This document shows, piece after piece, positions 1 to 9,618 of a stretch of DNA of 64,000 nt (positions within the stretch are counted from its first letter, which is position 1; each line of letters opens with the position of its first letter). The position numbers were made by a program, and so were the translations under genes. The stretch is from Arthrobacter sp. Soil762 (lineage in GTDB: Bacteria > Actinomycetota > Actinomycetes > Actinomycetales > Micrococcaceae): assembly GCF_001428335.1 (NCBI RefSeq), contig NZ_LMSG01000012.1, positions 188,659 through 252,658 on the forward strand. Direction: 5' to 3'. The notes beneath the pieces are model-generated. The model saw nothing but the letters and a program-made list of their open reading frames with translations, was not told the origin of the DNA and searched no databases.

Positions 1-994
1 AAAGGAGGTCTTCTTCGGCCGTGACAACTTCTTCCACGGAGCCATAGCCGTAGTCGGCCAGCAGTCGCAGGACGTCCGTGACCAGGATCTCAGGTACAGA
101 AGCCCCGGATGTGACTCCGACCGTTGCCACGCCTTCAAACCACGCCTCGTCCACTTCGTTGGCGAAGTCCACACGGTAGGAGGCCTTGGCACCGTACTCC
201 AGCGCGACTTCCACCAGGCGGACCGAGTTCGAGGAGTTGGCCGATCCCACCACAATGACAAGCTCAGCCTGGGGGGAGATCTTCTTGATGGCCACCTGAC
301 GGTTGGTGGTGGCGTAGCAGATGTCGTCGCTGGGCGGATCCTGCAGGGTGGGGAACCGATCCTTCAGCAGGCGGACCGTTTCCATGGTCTCGTCCACGCT
401 GAGGGTGGTCTGGGACAGCCAGATGACCTTTTCCGGATCCCTGACGGTTACCTTGTCCACTTCATGGGGACCGTTAATGATCTGGATGTGTTCCGGGGCT
501 TCGCCCGCGGTGCCCTCAACTTCCTCGTGACCGTCGTGGCCGATCAGCAGGATGTCGAAGTCGTCCTTGGCGAACCTCACGGCTTCCTTATGAACCTTTG
601 TCACCAACGGGCAGGTGGCGTCAATGGTGCGAAGCCCGCGGTCTTCGGCTGACTGGACGACGGCCGGGGATACCCCGTGGGCGGAAAAGATCACCAGGGC
701 GCCTTCTGGGACCTCGTCCGTCTCGTCGACGAAGATGGCGCCCTGGGCCTCCAGCGAGCTCACCACGTGGACGTTGTGCACGATCTGCTTCCGGACGTAA
801 ACCGGCGGACCGTAGTGTTCCAAGGCCTTCTCGACAGCGATCACGGCTCGGTCCACACCGGCGCAATAGCCGCGGGGCGCAGCAAGGAGTACCTTTTTGG
901 GACCGGTCACCGGAGCCGCGGCGGCTACCTCCTCAGGCGAGCGCCGCCTGCGCGGGACAGTTGGCATCGAGAGGGACACAGCTGAGGAAGTCAT
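1..994 (-). CDS. ispH: 4-hydroxy-3-methylbut-2-enyl diphosphate reductase (3' end cut by window)
   Basis: IspH (LytB) performs the last step of the MEP isoprenoid pathway, reducing HMBPP to IPP and DMAPP with a cytosolic [4Fe-4S] cluster. Translating the minus strand from ATG 994-992 gives about 331 residues. It shows the family signatures: the first cluster cysteine in [12 protein letters not shown], the second in [12 protein letters not shown], the third in [11 protein letters not shown], the [12 protein letters not shown] segment and a late [10 protein letters not shown]. Only the last residues lie beyond base 1. The start codon overlaps the stop of the upstream membrane-protein gene as ATGA, so the two are probably translationally coupled. 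The first ~28 residues are a poorly conserved extension, so a slightly later start is possible. Identity is secure. Confidence 0.96.
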   Translation of the reverse strand, partial: MTSSAVSLSMPTVPRRRRSPEEVAAAAPVTGPKKVLLAAPRGYCAGVDRAVIAVEKALEHYGPPVYVRKQIVHNVHVVSSLEAQGAIFVDETDEVPEGALVIFSAHGVSPAVVQSAEDRGLRTIDATCPLVTKVHKEAVRFAKDDFDILLIGHDGHEEVEGTAGEAPEHIQIINGPHEVDKVTVRDPEKVIWLSQTTLSVDETMETVRLLKDRFPTLQDPPSDDICYATTNRQVAIKKISPQAELVIVVGSANSSNSVRLVEVALEYGAKASYRVDFANEVDEAWFEGVATVGVTSGASVPEILVTDVLRLLADYGYGSVEEVVTAEEDLL

Positions 995-1854
995 CCCTCC
1001 ATGCTACCGGGTTGGGGCCGCCGCCCCGGCGAGGCGATCCGGATCACAAGGGCCGCCGCAACCAGCACACCGCCGGTTATCGCTGCACCACCGACCCAGG
1101 ATTGGAAGCTGCTGGAAGCGGCCTCCACAAACGCATCTTTGAACATATCCGAAAGCCCATTGCCGCTCGCCACCCCCATGACGGCATCCCTCGCGAGTTG
1201 CGAGCCGGCAGACCACAGGCCGGCCAGTACCAGCGCCGCAAGTCCCACAGCGAAAGCCACTGACCAGCGACGGCGGGCGGAAACCAGGGCCAACGCAAAG
1301 GCGATTCCCGCTCCGATGGCAAGGGAGTAGCCGAGCGGCGCGTAGGCGGACACCCTCCCGACCATTTGGCGCTGCTCAGGCTCTCCGACGTTGACCAGCG
1401 TCTGCTCCGGCGAAGTCAGCGGGAGTCCGGTGGTGAGTGCGAGCTCCTCCGTCGCCAGCGCCACCAGGGGTGCCACGTCCAACGTAAGCGACGACGGGGA
1501 GTCAGGTTCGGCGGGAACCGATGCGGGTGCGGCGAAGCTGAGCCGGTGGCTCTTCCGCAGCGTTTCCTCCCAGGCCGCCGGGTAGCCGGGCAAGGCTGTG
1601 AGGGAACCGGCAGCCGCCTCAAGCACTGGCGTGACCAGACCTGCCAGGGCGTCCGGGATGGCCCCTGTATCGATGGTGCCCACAGCGGCCGCGGCGAGCC
1701 GCTGCTGGAATTCTGCGTCCTGCCCCAGGGGAGCGGCCAGTGCCACAAAGCCATCCTCCTGAACCACGTTGCGGTCAAGCCAGATGGCGGGTACGGCCAG
1801 GGCGGACAGCAAAACGCCCACGACGACGGCGATGGCTGAAACGAAGGTGCGCAA
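991..1854 (-). CDS. conserved membrane protein of unknown function upstream of ispH
   Basis: A 287-residue protein with an N-terminal hydrophobic segment (about residues 4-25), a ~150-residue Ala/Leu-rich extracytoplasmic-looking region, two adjacent membrane helices (about 177-197 and 200-220) and a last helix near 257-275 followed by a short basic/proline tail. I recognise no catalytic motif or named domain. The likely start is TTG 1854-1852, preceded at 6 nt by GAGGA. Its stop overlaps the ispH start by 4 nt (ATGA), so the two form an operon. That placement could reflect co-expression with isoprenoid synthesis, but nothing in the sequence shows a functional link. Confidence 0.75.
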   Translation of the reverse strand: MRTFVSAIAVVVGVLLSALAVPAIWLDRNVVQEDGFVALAAPLGQDAEFQQRLAAAAVGTIDTGAIPDALAGLVTPVLEAAAGSLTALPGYPAAWEETLRKSHRLSFAAPASVPAEPDSPSSLTLDVAPLVALATEELALTTGLPLTSPEQTLVNVGEPEQRQMVGRVSAYAPLGYSLAIGAGIAFALALVSARRRWSVAFAVGLAALVLAGLWSAGSQLARDAVMGVASGNGLSDMFKDAFVEAASSSFQSWVGGAAITGGVLVAAALVIRIASPGRRPQPGSMEG

Positions 1855-2057
1855 AACGGGTCCTCACGGGTGGGCGGCAGCACAGCCATCATAGGGCTGG
1901 TGTCTGGACAAAGAATGTCAGTCTCGGGTGATACAGCTTATGGATAAGGTTGAATGGCAACCGCCAGCCCACTGACGGCCGCCATCCAAGCACGAACCGC
2001 TACCTGCCGAACAAAGGACCACCATGCCGCCACCCACAGTTTCCCGGGGCAGCGGAC

Positions 2058-3383
2058 ATGTCTGAACAGGCTGCGCTGCCGGGCACAGCTGCCACCACGT
2101 TGCCTGCCACGGCCGCTGAGACCAGCCCGGACAATCCATGGCCGCTGCAGTTACTGTCGCAGAAACTCAAAGCCCATATCGACCGCACCCCGTCCGCATG
2201 GGTCGAAGGCCAGGTCATAGAAATGAACCGCCGCGGCGGCAACGCGTACCTCACCCTCCGGGACGTGGACGCGGAGGTTTCCCTGCCGGCGTCGGTCTGG
2301 ACCAAGGTTCTGGACCGCCAGAACATGCCCCTGGAGCGAGGCTCCCGAGTGGTTGCCCTGCTCAAGCCGGAGTTCTGGCTGAAGACCGGGCGGCTCAACA
2401 TGCAGGTCAGGGACATCAGGCCTGTAGGGCTTGGCGATCTTCTGGCGCGGATCGAACGGCTGCGGCAGGCCCTCGCCGCCGAGGGGCTGTTTGCCGATTC
2501 ACGGAAGAAGCCGCTGCCGCTGCTCCCCCACCGTATTGGCCTGATTACCGGACGGGACTCCGACGCCAAAAAGGACGTCGTCCAAAACGCCGCACTGCGC
2601 TGGCCGGCCGTCGAGTTCGAGATCCGGGAGGTGGCAGTGCAGGGCAACACCGCGGTGGCGCAGATCATCCGCGCCCTTCAGGAGTTGGACGGCCGCCCTG
2701 ACGTGGATGTCATTGTCATCGCCCGGGGCGGCGGAGCGTTGGAGGACCTGCTGCCTTTCAACAGCGAGGAACTGATCCGTGCCGTCGCGGCTACGGCTAC
2801 CCCGGTGGTCAGCGCCATCGGACATGAGGCGGACCGCCCCCTTCTCGACGACGTGGCGGACCTCCGCGCGTCCACTCCCACCGATGCTGCCAAGCGGATC
2901 GTGCCTGACGTTGCGGAGGAACTCGCCGGAGTGCGCCAGGCACGCGAGCACCTGCGCAGGAGCATCGGCAGGCTGGTGGACAGGGAATCGGACCGGTTGG
3001 CTGCACTCCATTCCCGGCCGGTTCTGGCCACCCCCGAAGCAATGGTCACCGGACGCGCGGAGGAAATCGAACGCCTCCTGAGACGATCATCGGCCGCCGT
3101 CAGTTCAACGGTGGTGCGGGCGGCTGACCAGCTGGTTCACCTACAGGCCCAGGTCCGTGCCCTGTCACCGCAAAAGACGCTGGACCGCGGCTACGCCGTC
3201 GTCGAACTGGCCAACGGCCGGCCGGCCCGTGGCACTGAAGCTGCCGGCCACGCTGTGGTCCGCGACCCGTCGGAGGCGCCGTCGGGAACTGCGTTGTCCG
3301 TACGCGTCGCCCAGGGCCTGTTCGGCGCCACATCCACTGGGGAACTTCAACAAGGAGAAGCACATGCCCGAGACAAAGCCTGA
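2058..3383 (+). CDS. xseA: exodeoxyribonuclease VII large subunit
   Basis: XseA is the catalytic large subunit of exonuclease VII, which degrades single-stranded DNA to short oligonucleotides from either end in repair. The chosen ATG at 2058 gives 441 residues beginning MSEQAALPG; the frame stays open upstream to 1950, but that part looks non-coding. An N-terminal OB-fold (about residues 40-125, with [22 protein letters not shown]) precedes the catalytic domain. That domain carries [19 protein letters not shown] and the hallmark [16 protein letters not shown] followed by [27 protein letters not shown] helical segment and the C-terminal LDRGYAVV block follow. Its last 20 nt overlap xseB, so the two subunits are co-expressed. 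Confidence 0.96.
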   Translation: MSEQAALPGTAATTLPATAAETSPDNPWPLQLLSQKLKAHIDRTPSAWVEGQVIEMNRRGGNAYLTLRDVDAEVSLPASVWTKVLDRQNMPLERGSRVVALLKPEFWLKTGRLNMQVRDIRPVGLGDLLARIERLRQALAAEGLFADSRKKPLPLLPHRIGLITGRDSDAKKDVVQNAALRWPAVEFEIREVAVQGNTAVAQIIRALQELDGRPDVDVIVIARGGGALEDLLPFNSEELIRAVAATATPVVSAIGHEADRPLLDDVADLRASTPTDAAKRIVPDVAEELAGVRQAREHLRRSIGRLVDRESDRLAALHSRPVLATPEAMVTGRAEEIERLLRRSSAAVSSTVVRAADQLVHLQAQVRALSPQKTLDRGYAVVELANGRPARGTEAAGHAVVRDPSEAPSGTALSVRVAQGLFGATSTGELQQGEAHARDKA

Positions 3384-3582
3384 CCCGGAAATCGAAGCCC
3401 TGAGCTATGAGGAAGCCCGCGAACAGCTGGTGCAAGTGGTGGGGAAGCTTGAGGCGGGCGGCGCCAGCCTTGAGGAATCCCTGGCACTCTGGGAACGCGG
3501 CGAAGCCCTGGCAAAGCGCTGTGAGGAGTGGCTGGAGGGCGCCCGCAAGCGGCTCGCTGCCGCCCGCGACCAGCCGCTCTGA
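3364..3582 (+). CDS. xseB: exodeoxyribonuclease VII small subunit
   Basis: A 72-residue helical protein, the regulatory small subunit that coats the XseA helical stalk. ATG 3364 lies 6 nt after AAGGAG, inside the 3' end of xseA. The family pattern is clear: [19 protein letters not shown], then [22 protein letters not shown], which forms the typical antiparallel two-helix hairpin. The C-terminal tail is short. The operon context and length agree with the family. Confidence 0.95.
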   Translation: MPETKPDPEIEALSYEEAREQLVQVVGKLEAGGASLEESLALWERGEALAKRCEEWLEGARKRLAAARDQPL

Positions 3583-3626
3583 CCAGCCCTTCATCGCGGG
3601 ACAACCGGACGGCTCAGCTGATGGCG

Positions 3627-4481
3627 TCAGGACCGCTCTGTCAGTTCGCGTTCAGTAGGCACATCGAACTCCGCTTTGGGCCATTCCAGTTTCATGTCTG
3701 ACAGCGCCGCCAACACCAGCTGCTGGACGGCGATCCTGGCAAACCACTTCTTGTTGGCCGGGACCACGTGCCATGGGGCCACCTCGCTGCTGGTGTTCTC
3801 GAAGGCAGCCTGGTAAGCATCCATGTAATCGCCCCAGAAGGCCCGCTCCTTCAAATCGGCGCTGCTGTACTTCCAGTGTTTGGCGGGGTTGTCCAGCCTG
3901 GCCAGGAGCCGTGACTTCTGTTCATCCTTGCTGATGTTGAGCATCACCTTTATGATTTTGGTTCCGGCATCGGTCTGACGCCCCTCGAACTCATTGATGG
4001 CCCGGTAGCGGCGCTTGAGTTCGTCGGGCGTCGCCCAGTTGTGGACTCTGTGGATCAGGACGTCCTCATAGTGGGAGCGGTCGAAGATCCCCACCATGCC
4101 CGCTGCCGGGACAGCCTTCTCGATCCGCCAGAGGAAGTCGTAGGACTTTTCCTCCTCCGTGGGGGCTTTGAAGGCCTTGAACTGGACACCCTGCGGATCC
4201 ATGGTGGCCATAACGTGGTTGACGATCCCCCCCTTGCCTGCCGTGTCCATGGCCTGCAGGACCAGAAGGATCCGCTTCTTCCCGCCGAAACGGGACTCCG
4301 CGAACAGCTGCTCCTGCAGCTGGGCCAGTTTCCCGTCCAGGTCCGCCAACAGGGCCTGGCCGTCAACCTTGTTGCCGGTGTAGCCGGGGGTGGAATCCGG
4401 GTCAACATCCGCCAGTGTGAAGCCATCCCCCACCTTCAGCGTTTGGGACGGGTGCTGCTTGAACTCAACCAAGCCGGCCAT
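3627..4481 (-). CDS. PPK2-family polyphosphate:nucleotide phosphotransferase
   Basis: A 284-residue cytosolic kinase that uses polyphosphate to phosphorylate nucleotides. The Walker A-like loop is LQAMDTAGKGG (residues 75-85, lysine 83) and the Walker B region is GIFDRSHYED (about 131-140), followed by the basic lid RVHNWATPDELKRRYRAIN. The N-terminal DPDSTPGYTGNK block and the overall length resemble the subgroup often assigned to class III PPK2, which accepts AMP and ADP, but subclass is inference. The neighbours are alaA (upstream on the same strand, 49 nt) and xseB (convergent). The start is ATG 4481-4479; nucleotide preference cannot be read from sequence alone. Confidence 0.9.
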   Translation of the reverse strand: MAGLVEFKQHPSQTLKVGDGFTLADVDPDSTPGYTGNKVDGQALLADLDGKLAQLQEQLFAESRFGGKKRILLVLQAMDTAGKGGIVNHVMATMDPQGVQFKAFKAPTEEEKSYDFLWRIEKAVPAAGMVGIFDRSHYEDVLIHRVHNWATPDELKRRYRAINEFEGRQTDAGTKIIKVMLNISKDEQKSRLLARLDNPAKHWKYSSADLKERAFWGDYMDAYQAAFENTSSEVAPWHVVPANKKWFARIAVQQLVLAALSDMKLEWPKAEFDVPTERELTERS

Positions 4482-4530
4482 GGCGTTCCTTTGTCCGCAG
4501 TTACCGCGCCGAAGGGCGCGTCACCACAGG

Positions 4531-5751
4531 CTAGTTCCCTTTGTACCTGCTCAGGAAGTCCCCCATCCGGTTGATTGCCTCCTCAAGGTCCTTCACCAGC
4601 GGCAGCGTGACCATCCGGAAGTGATCCGGGCGAACCCAGTTGAAGGCGCGGCCGTGGGAGACCAGAATTTTTTGCTCGCGCAGCAGGTCCAGGACAAACT
4701 TCTCGTCATCGCGGATGTGGAAGACCTCGGGATCGAGCTTCGGAAAGAGGTACATGGCACCACGGGCCTGCTGCGTGCTCACACCCGGGATGGCGTTGAG
4801 CATGTCGTAGGCCTTGTTCCGCTGTTCCAGCAGCCTGCCGCCGGGCAGGATGAGGTCGTTGATGCTCTGGTAGCCGCCGAGGGCGGTCTGGATGGCATGC
4901 TGGGCGGGCACATTGGCACACAGGCGCATGTTGGCCAGGAGGCTGATGCCCTCCAGGTAGTCCGAGGCATCCTTCTTCGGGCCCGAGATGGCCATCCAGC
5001 CGGCACGGTAGCCGCAGACGCGGTAGGCCTTGGACAGCCCACTGAAGGTGAGGCACAGGACGTCGTCGCCCGTAAGCGCGGCCATGTTGATGTGCACGGC
5101 GTCCTCGTACAGGATCTTTTCGTAGATTTCATCCGCGAAAAGGATCAGGCCGTGCTTTTCGGCCAGGGCCACGATCTTCTTCAGCGTCTCTTCCGGATAG
5201 ACCGCGCCCGTGGGGTTGTTGGGGTTGATCACCACAATGCCCTTGGTGCGCGGCGTGATCTTGGCTTCAAGATCCTCAAGGTCCGGCTGCCAGCCTGATT
5301 CCTCATCGCAGAGGTAGTGCACAGGCTTGCCGCTGGCCAGGGCAACGGAAGCGGTCCACAGCGGGTAATCCGGCGTGGGGATCAGCACCTCATCGCCATC
5401 GTTGAGCAGCGCCATGAGGGACATGGTGATCAGTTCGCTGACACCGTTGCCCAGGTAGATGTCGTCCACATGGATGTTCTGGATACCACGGGTCTGATAG
5501 TACTGCGAGACCGCGGTCCGGGCCGAGAAGATGCCCCGGGAGTCGCTGTAACCCTGGGCATGGGGCAGATGGCGGATCATGTCCACCAGGATGGCGTCCG
5601 GGGCTTCAAATCCAAACGGGGCCGGGTTTCCGATGTTCAGTTTGAGGATCCGGTGACCCTCCGCCTCCATCTGCTGGGCGGCCTGAAGGATCGGTCCACG
5701 GATGTCGTAAAGGACGTTGTGAAGCTTGGTGGACTGCTTGAATTCTGCCAT
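4531..5751 (-). CDS. alaA: alanine/aspartate-type aminotransferase, fold-type I PLP enzyme
   Basis: A 406-residue class I/II aminotransferase closest in pattern to the AlaA group (pyruvate-glutamate transamination, alanine synthesis). Visible features are the NPNNPTG motif (around residues 176-182), Asp207 and Tyr210 in FADEIYEKI for pyridine-ring contacts, the PLP Schiff-base lysine K241 in FSGLSKAYRVCGYRAGW, and the substrate-carboxylate arginine in DHFRMVTLPL. The N-terminus (KLHNVLYDIRGPIL) is typical of this clade. It lies 49 nt upstream of the PPK2 gene on the same strand. A strong hairpin separates it from the downstream end of the ABC operon. Substrate specificity is by family, not proven. 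Confidence 0.88.
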   Translation of the reverse strand: MAEFKQSTKLHNVLYDIRGPILQAAQQMEAEGHRILKLNIGNPAPFGFEAPDAILVDMIRHLPHAQGYSDSRGIFSARTAVSQYYQTRGIQNIHVDDIYLGNGVSELITMSLMALLNDGDEVLIPTPDYPLWTASVALASGKPVHYLCDEESGWQPDLEDLEAKITPRTKGIVVINPNNPTGAVYPEETLKKIVALAEKHGLILFADEIYEKILYEDAVHINMAALTGDDVLCLTFSGLSKAYRVCGYRAGWMAISGPKKDASDYLEGISLLANMRLCANVPAQHAIQTALGGYQSINDLILPGGRLLEQRNKAYDMLNAIPGVSTQQARGAMYLFPKLDPEVFHIRDDEKFVLDLLREQKILVSHGRAFNWVRPDHFRMVTLPLVKDLEEAINRMGDFLSRYKGN

Positions 5752-5816
5752 CCATCAAATATGCCATATGACGGATGTACTTCCGTTGAGACCTCAGACA
5801 CAGAAGTGTAGGGCGG

Positions 5817-5861
5817 ACGACGGCGGCTGCCGGCCCGTGCGGGTCCGGCAGCCGCCGTCGT
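5817..5861 (-). terminator. intrinsic terminator after the osmoprotectant ABC operon
   Basis: A perfect 17-bp inverted repeat (arms 5817-5833 and 5845-5861, 11-nt loop) lies 23 nt past the stop of the substrate-binding-protein gene. It has no clear U-tract, which is usual in high-GC Actinobacteria. It also insulates alaA from the operon. Confidence 0.8.
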
Positions 5862-5884
5862 GATTTGCGTTGTGGAGTCAGGTG

Positions 5885-6838
5885 TTACTTGACGATGCCC
5901 TTGTCCTTCAGCCAGGTGGCGGCCGCGTCTTTGGCATTCTGCTTCTGGCTGCCGCTGACTGCGCGGTTGAGGTTGACCAGGTCCTCAGTGGTCAGGATCT
6001 TCGAAACGGCATTGAGGGCGTCCTTGGCCTTGTCAGTCATCTTTGCCTTGTTGTAGAGCGGCAGGACCTGCTGGGCCTTGAAGTTGTTCTTGGGATCTTC
6101 CAGCACCACGAGGTCGTTGTCCGCGATGGACGGTGTGGTGGTGTAGATGTCAGCGACCTGGACGTCGTCGGTCAGCAGTGCCTGCAGGGTCAGGTTGCCG
6201 CCGCCGTCGCTGAAGGGCTTCAGGGCCTTGAGTTCGCAGCCGTAGTTCGTTTTGAGCCCGGGCAGGCCATAGGCACGGGTTTCGAACGTGGCCGGGGCCG
6301 CCATGGTCAGGTCCTTGCAGACTTTGGCCAAATCCTCGATGGACTTCAGCTGGTACTTCTCTGCGGTGGCTTTGGTGACCACCATGGCGTCCTTGGACTC
6401 AGCCTTGGATGCTTCCAGGACAGCCAGCCCTTCGGGCAGCTTTCCCGGCAGGGCCTTGTAGATGTCGTCGGCCGAGACCTCGGCAGCTTCAGGATCCACA
6501 TGCGAGAGCAGGTTGCCGGAGTAGTCGGGGACGAGGTCAACAGAGCCGTCCTGGACCGCCTTGAAGTAGATTTCGCGGGCACCGATGTTGGGCTTGGTGG
6601 TTGCTGTGACCCCTGCCGCAGTCAGTGCGCCGGCATAGATCTCAGCCACGATCTGGCTCTCCGGGAAGTCAGCCGAGCCGACCACCAACGAGCTTCCGCC
6701 GGCGCTTCCGGCGCTGGTGCTGGGGGTCGCCAATGGATCGCTCCCGCCGCAGGCCGTCAGCGCGACGGCAAGGCCGACGCCGGCAGCCATGCCAGCCAGT
6801 CCCCGGCGGGTAAGGATTGTCCTGGTGTTTTCTTTCAT
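5885..6838 (-). CDS. osmoprotectant (glycine betaine/choline-type) ABC substrate-binding lipoprotein
   Basis: A 317-residue lipoprotein of the OpuAC/OsmF-type periplasmic-binding family. The N-terminus has a twin-arginine-like/basic region, a hydrophobic stretch and a lipobox LTAC, giving a mature N-terminal cysteine anchored to the membrane. The mature part starts SLVVGSADFPESQIVAEIYAG and contains VDLVPDYSGNLL and TTTPSIADNDLVVLEDP, typical of quaternary-ammonium binders. It is the last gene of a four-gene operon; its ATG overlaps the upstream permease stop as ATGA, and a terminator follows. The precise ligand (betaine, choline, carnitine or ergothioneine) cannot be fixed from sequence. Confidence 0.9.
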   Translation of the reverse strand: MKENTRTILTRRGLAGMAAGVGLAVALTACGGSDPLATPSTSAGSAGGSSLVVGSADFPESQIVAEIYAGALTAAGVTATTKPNIGAREIYFKAVQDGSVDLVPDYSGNLLSHVDPEAAEVSADDIYKALPGKLPEGLAVLEASKAESKDAMVVTKATAEKYQLKSIEDLAKVCKDLTMAAPATFETRAYGLPGLKTNYGCELKALKPFSDGGGNLTLQALLTDDVQVADIYTTTPSIADNDLVVLEDPKNNFKAQQVLPLYNKAKMTDKAKDALNAVSKILTTEDLVNLNRAVSGSQKQNAKDAAATWLKDKGIVK

Positions 6839-7581
6839 GGGGTACCTCCTTGAACGGCAGCTGGCGCAGGCGCGGCAGCTGGGAGATCAGCGGCGGCCTT
6901 CTGGCCACCGCGCAGATCGGTTTTGAGGCCGGGCGAAAGAAGGACTCTTTGCACCGCGGCCAGGATGAGGTCAACAACGATGGCCAGCCCTGCAATCAGC
7001 AGCGACCCGGCAAGCATCCGCGGGAAGTCCTGCAGCGCCAGGCCGTCAAAAAGGTAGCGGCCCAGCCCGCCCAGGGGCAGGTAGGCAACCACCGACACCG
7101 TGGCGATGACCTGCAGCACGGCGGTTCGGACACCGCCGAACATGACCGGCAGCCCGTTGGGCAGCTCAACCCGGAACAGGATCTGCAGCTCGGTCATGCC
7201 CATGGCCCGGGCAGCGTCCACCACGGTCCTGTCGACACTTGAAATACCGGCGTATGTTCCGGCAAGGAGCGGCGGCACGGTCAGGATGACGAGCGCCCAT
7301 ACGGGCGGCATCAGGCTGCTTCCCGCCAGGAGGGCAAAGAGGACCAGCAGGCCCAGCGTCGGCAGAGCCCGCAGCGCACCTGCCACCGCGACGGCCACCA
7401 CGCGCCCGCGGCCCGTGTGACCGATATACAGCCCCGCCGGAACCGCGATGGCAGCGGCAATCACGAGGACCAGCCCGCTGTACTGGAGGTGCTCCAGGAG
7501 CCGGACGGGGATGCCGGAACTGCCGGTCCAATGCAGGGGATCGGCAATCCAGGCGAGAGTGTCCACAAAAATGTTGCTCAT
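6835..7581 (-). CDS. osmoprotectant ABC transporter permease 2
   Basis: A 248-residue inner-membrane permease with about six hydrophobic helices (BPD_transp_1 fold). The cytoplasmic EAA-like loop reads VDAARAMGMTELQILFRVELPNGLPVMFGG, which docks on the ATPase. The start is ATG 7581-7579, overlapping the preceding permease stop (ATGA); the frame extends upstream to 7671 but that part is the end of the other gene. The stop overlaps the binding-protein start in the same way. Two different permeases in the operon imply a heterodimeric channel, as in OpuC/OpuB and ProWZ systems. Confidence 0.9.
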   Translation of the reverse strand: MSNIFVDTLAWIADPLHWTGSSGIPVRLLEHLQYSGLVLVIAAAIAVPAGLYIGHTGRGRVVAVAVAGALRALPTLGLLVLFALLAGSSLMPPVWALVILTVPPLLAGTYAGISSVDRTVVDAARAMGMTELQILFRVELPNGLPVMFGGVRTAVLQVIATVSVVAYLPLGGLGRYLFDGLALQDFPRMLAGSLLIAGLAIVVDLILAAVQRVLLSPGLKTDLRGGQKAAADLPAAAPAPAAVQGGTP

Positions 7582-8288
7582 GGCGCGGCCCCTGTGTGGA
7601 TGTTGGCGTCGGCCAGGTAGCTGGCGGCGGAAGGCGCCGCCGGGCCGGACGCCTTGGCGGGGCGGGTCCACGGAGTCAGCAGCCGTTCCAGGACGACCAG
7701 TACAGCATCCATCAGCAGCGCGAGCACGAGGATGGCGATGATTCCCACCACCACTTCCGTGACGAAGTTCCGTTGCAGTCCGTCGGTAAACAGCATGCCC
7801 AGGTTTCCCACGCCCAGGAGTGCCGCGACGCTAACCAGCGAGATGTTGCTGACGGAGACCACCCGCAGCCCGGCGAACATCACCGGAAGGGAGAGTGGCA
7901 GGTCGATCTGGACAAAGCGGAACCACGGCTTGTACCCCATGGCGATCGCAGCCTGCCGGAGATCCTCCTCCACGGAGTCAAAGGCATCCAGGGCGGCCCG
8001 GACCAGCAGCGCCACCGCGTAGATGGTCAGAGCCACAATGACGTTGAGCGGGTCCAGGATCCGGGTTCCGAGAATTGAGGGCAGGATGATGAACAGCGCC
8101 AGCGACGGGACGGTGTACAGCAACGAGCTGGCGGTCACCACCACGGACCGCAGCGCCGGGTGCGTCCGCGCCAACTGCGCCAGCGGAATGGAAATAACCA
8201 GCCCCAGGACCATCGGGATGAGGGCCAGGACCAGATGCTGGCCTGCCAGTCCCATGACCATGCCGCTGTTTGCCAGGAACCACTCCAT
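7578..8288 (-). CDS. osmoprotectant ABC transporter permease 1
   Basis: A 236-residue permease with about six membrane helices. It carries the coupling loop DLRQAAIAMGYKPWFRFVQIDLPLSLPVMFAGLR near the middle. The helices YTVPSLALFIILPSILGTRILD and YAVALLVRAALDAF are typical of OpuCB/ProW-like proteins. The start codon ATG 8288-8286 shares one base with the ATPase stop (TGATG), and its own stop overlaps the next permease (ATGA), so expression is tightly coupled along the operon. Confidence 0.9.
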   Translation of the reverse strand: MEWFLANSGMVMGLAGQHLVLALIPMVLGLVISIPLAQLARTHPALRSVVVTASSLLYTVPSLALFIILPSILGTRILDPLNVIVALTIYAVALLVRAALDAFDSVEEDLRQAAIAMGYKPWFRFVQIDLPLSLPVMFAGLRVVSVSNISLVSVAALLGVGNLGMLFTDGLQRNFVTEVVVGIIAILVLALLMDAVLVVLERLLTPWTRPAKASGPAAPSAASYLADANIHTGAAP

Positions 8289-9388
8289 CAGAGCGCAGCC
8301 TGCCTGACCTGGCGGGCTTCCTCAATGACACCGAGGACTTCCTGTGCCCTGACGGTTCCCAGGACCTTGCCGTCGCCGTCCACCGCCACACCTTGGCCGG
8401 ACGGGGACGAAAGGGCCGAGTCCAGCGCCCGCCGCAGGGTCTCGCCGGGGCGGAAGAGTGACCCGCCCGGGATGAGCTCTGAGTCCGTCCCCGGCCTCGC
8501 CCAGCCCAGCGGGTGCAGCTCCGGATCCACCACGAGCTGCCAGTCGGTCACCGCAGCGGGATCGCCGGCGAACTGGCCGCCACTCATCACGAGCGTGGGC
8601 ACCGGGTGGATGGTCACGGCGTCGGACGTGGTGAACCCGAGGTGGCGGAAGCCGCGGTCCCGCCCCACGAAGGACGCCACAAAATCATTGGCCGGTGCCC
8701 GGAGGATTTCCTCGGGGGTGGCGTACTGGGCCAGCCGGCCGCCGACGGCGAAAACGGCCACCTTGTCGCCGAGAATGGTTGCCTCGTCGATATCGTGCGT
8801 GACGAAAACGATGGTTTTTGCGAGGTCCTTCTGCAGCCTCAGGAGTTCCTGCTGCAGTTCGTCACGCACCACGGGGTCAACGGCGCTGAACGGTTCGTCC
8901 ATCAGCAGGACGGGCGGATCGGCGGCGAGCGCCCGGGCCACACCGACGCGTTGCTGCTGGCCGCCCGAGAGCTGGGAGGGGTAGCGTTTCCCGAGCGCGG
9001 AAGCCAGCCCGACGACGTCGAGCAGTTCCGTGGCGCGCTTGCGGGCCTCAGCCTTGGAAACGCCGTTGAGCCGGGGCACAGTGGCGATGTTGTCCAGCAC
9101 GGAACGGTGCGGCATCAGCCCGGAGGACTGCATGACGTAGCCCATGGACCGTCTCAGCTCCGCGGCTGGAACCGAGGTCACGTCCCGCCCGTCCACGGTG
9201 ATCACGCCGGACGTCGGTTCCACCATGCGGTTGATCATCCGCAGCGAGGTGGTTTTGCCGCAGCCGGACGGCCCTACAAAAACGGTGATGGAGCCCCTGT
9301 CGATGGACATGGTGAGCTGGTCCACAGCGGGCTGCCCGCCCTGGTACTGCTTGGTGACGCTCTGGAACTCAATCATGGCTTGGTCCAT
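8288..9388 (-). CDS. osmoprotectant ABC transporter ATP-binding protein with CBS-like C-terminus
   Basis: A 366-residue ABC ATPase that energises the importer. It has Walker A GPSGCGKTT, a Q-loop near YVMQSSGLMPHRSV, signature LSGGQQQRVGVARAL, Walker B VLLMDEPFSAVDP and the switch histidine in FVTHDIDEA. After residue ~240 comes a regulatory region ending in a CBS-like segment (GQGVAVDGDGKVLGTVRAQEVLGVI). In OpuA-type systems such domains sense ionic strength or cyclic di-AMP; that role here is inference. It is the first gene of the operon. Two starts are possible, 9388 (MDQAMIEF) or 9376 (MIEFQS). Confidence 0.92.
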   Translation of the reverse strand: MDQAMIEFQSVTKQYQGGQPAVDQLTMSIDRGSITVFVGPSGCGKTTSLRMINRMVEPTSGVITVDGRDVTSVPAAELRRSMGYVMQSSGLMPHRSVLDNIATVPRLNGVSKAEARKRATELLDVVGLASALGKRYPSQLSGGQQQRVGVARALAADPPVLLMDEPFSAVDPVVRDELQQELLRLQKDLAKTIVFVTHDIDEATILGDKVAVFAVGGRLAQYATPEEILRAPANDFVASFVGRDRGFRHLGFTTSDAVTIHPVPTLVMSGGQFAGDPAAVTDWQLVVDPELHPLGWARPGTDSELIPGGSLFRPGETLRRALDSALSSPSGQGVAVDGDGKVLGTVRAQEVLGVIEEARQVRQAAL

Positions 9389-9455
9389 TCCCGGACTTAC
9401 CTGTTCTGTTGGACGGCATCGGACAGTGTTGGGTCATAAGCTCACTGACATTTAC

Positions 9456-9483
9456 GGTAACGCAATCCGTTCACAGCGTAACC
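9456..9483. promoter_or_regulatory. imperfect dyad GGTAACGC-N12-GCGTAACC, candidate operator of the ABC operon
   Basis: An inverted repeat with 7 of 8 matching positions per arm sits 68 nt before the operon start at 9388, between the operon and the divergent pirin gene. A further GTAACC occurs near 9522. Its position suits a repressor site, but no regulator gene is nearby and no family can be named. Confidence 0.35.
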
Positions 9484-9606
9484 GGATCCGAAGGCAATGC
9501 GGGCAAGAGAATCCCTACTGTAACCATTCGTTGGACAGCCGCCCGCGGATGGGTCCTTCGATCACCCGGTGAAGGGACTGCGCTTACGCCCGGCCCTGCC
9601 CGCGCC

Positions 9607-9612
9607 TAGAGT
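9607..9612 (+). promoter_or_regulatory. -10 box TAGAGT of a leaderless pirin transcript
   Basis: TAGAGT ends 6 nt before the GTG start at 9619, and there is no Shine-Dalgarno sequence. The transcript therefore probably begins at the start codon. Confidence 0.6.
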
Positions 9613-9618
9613 TGGTCT

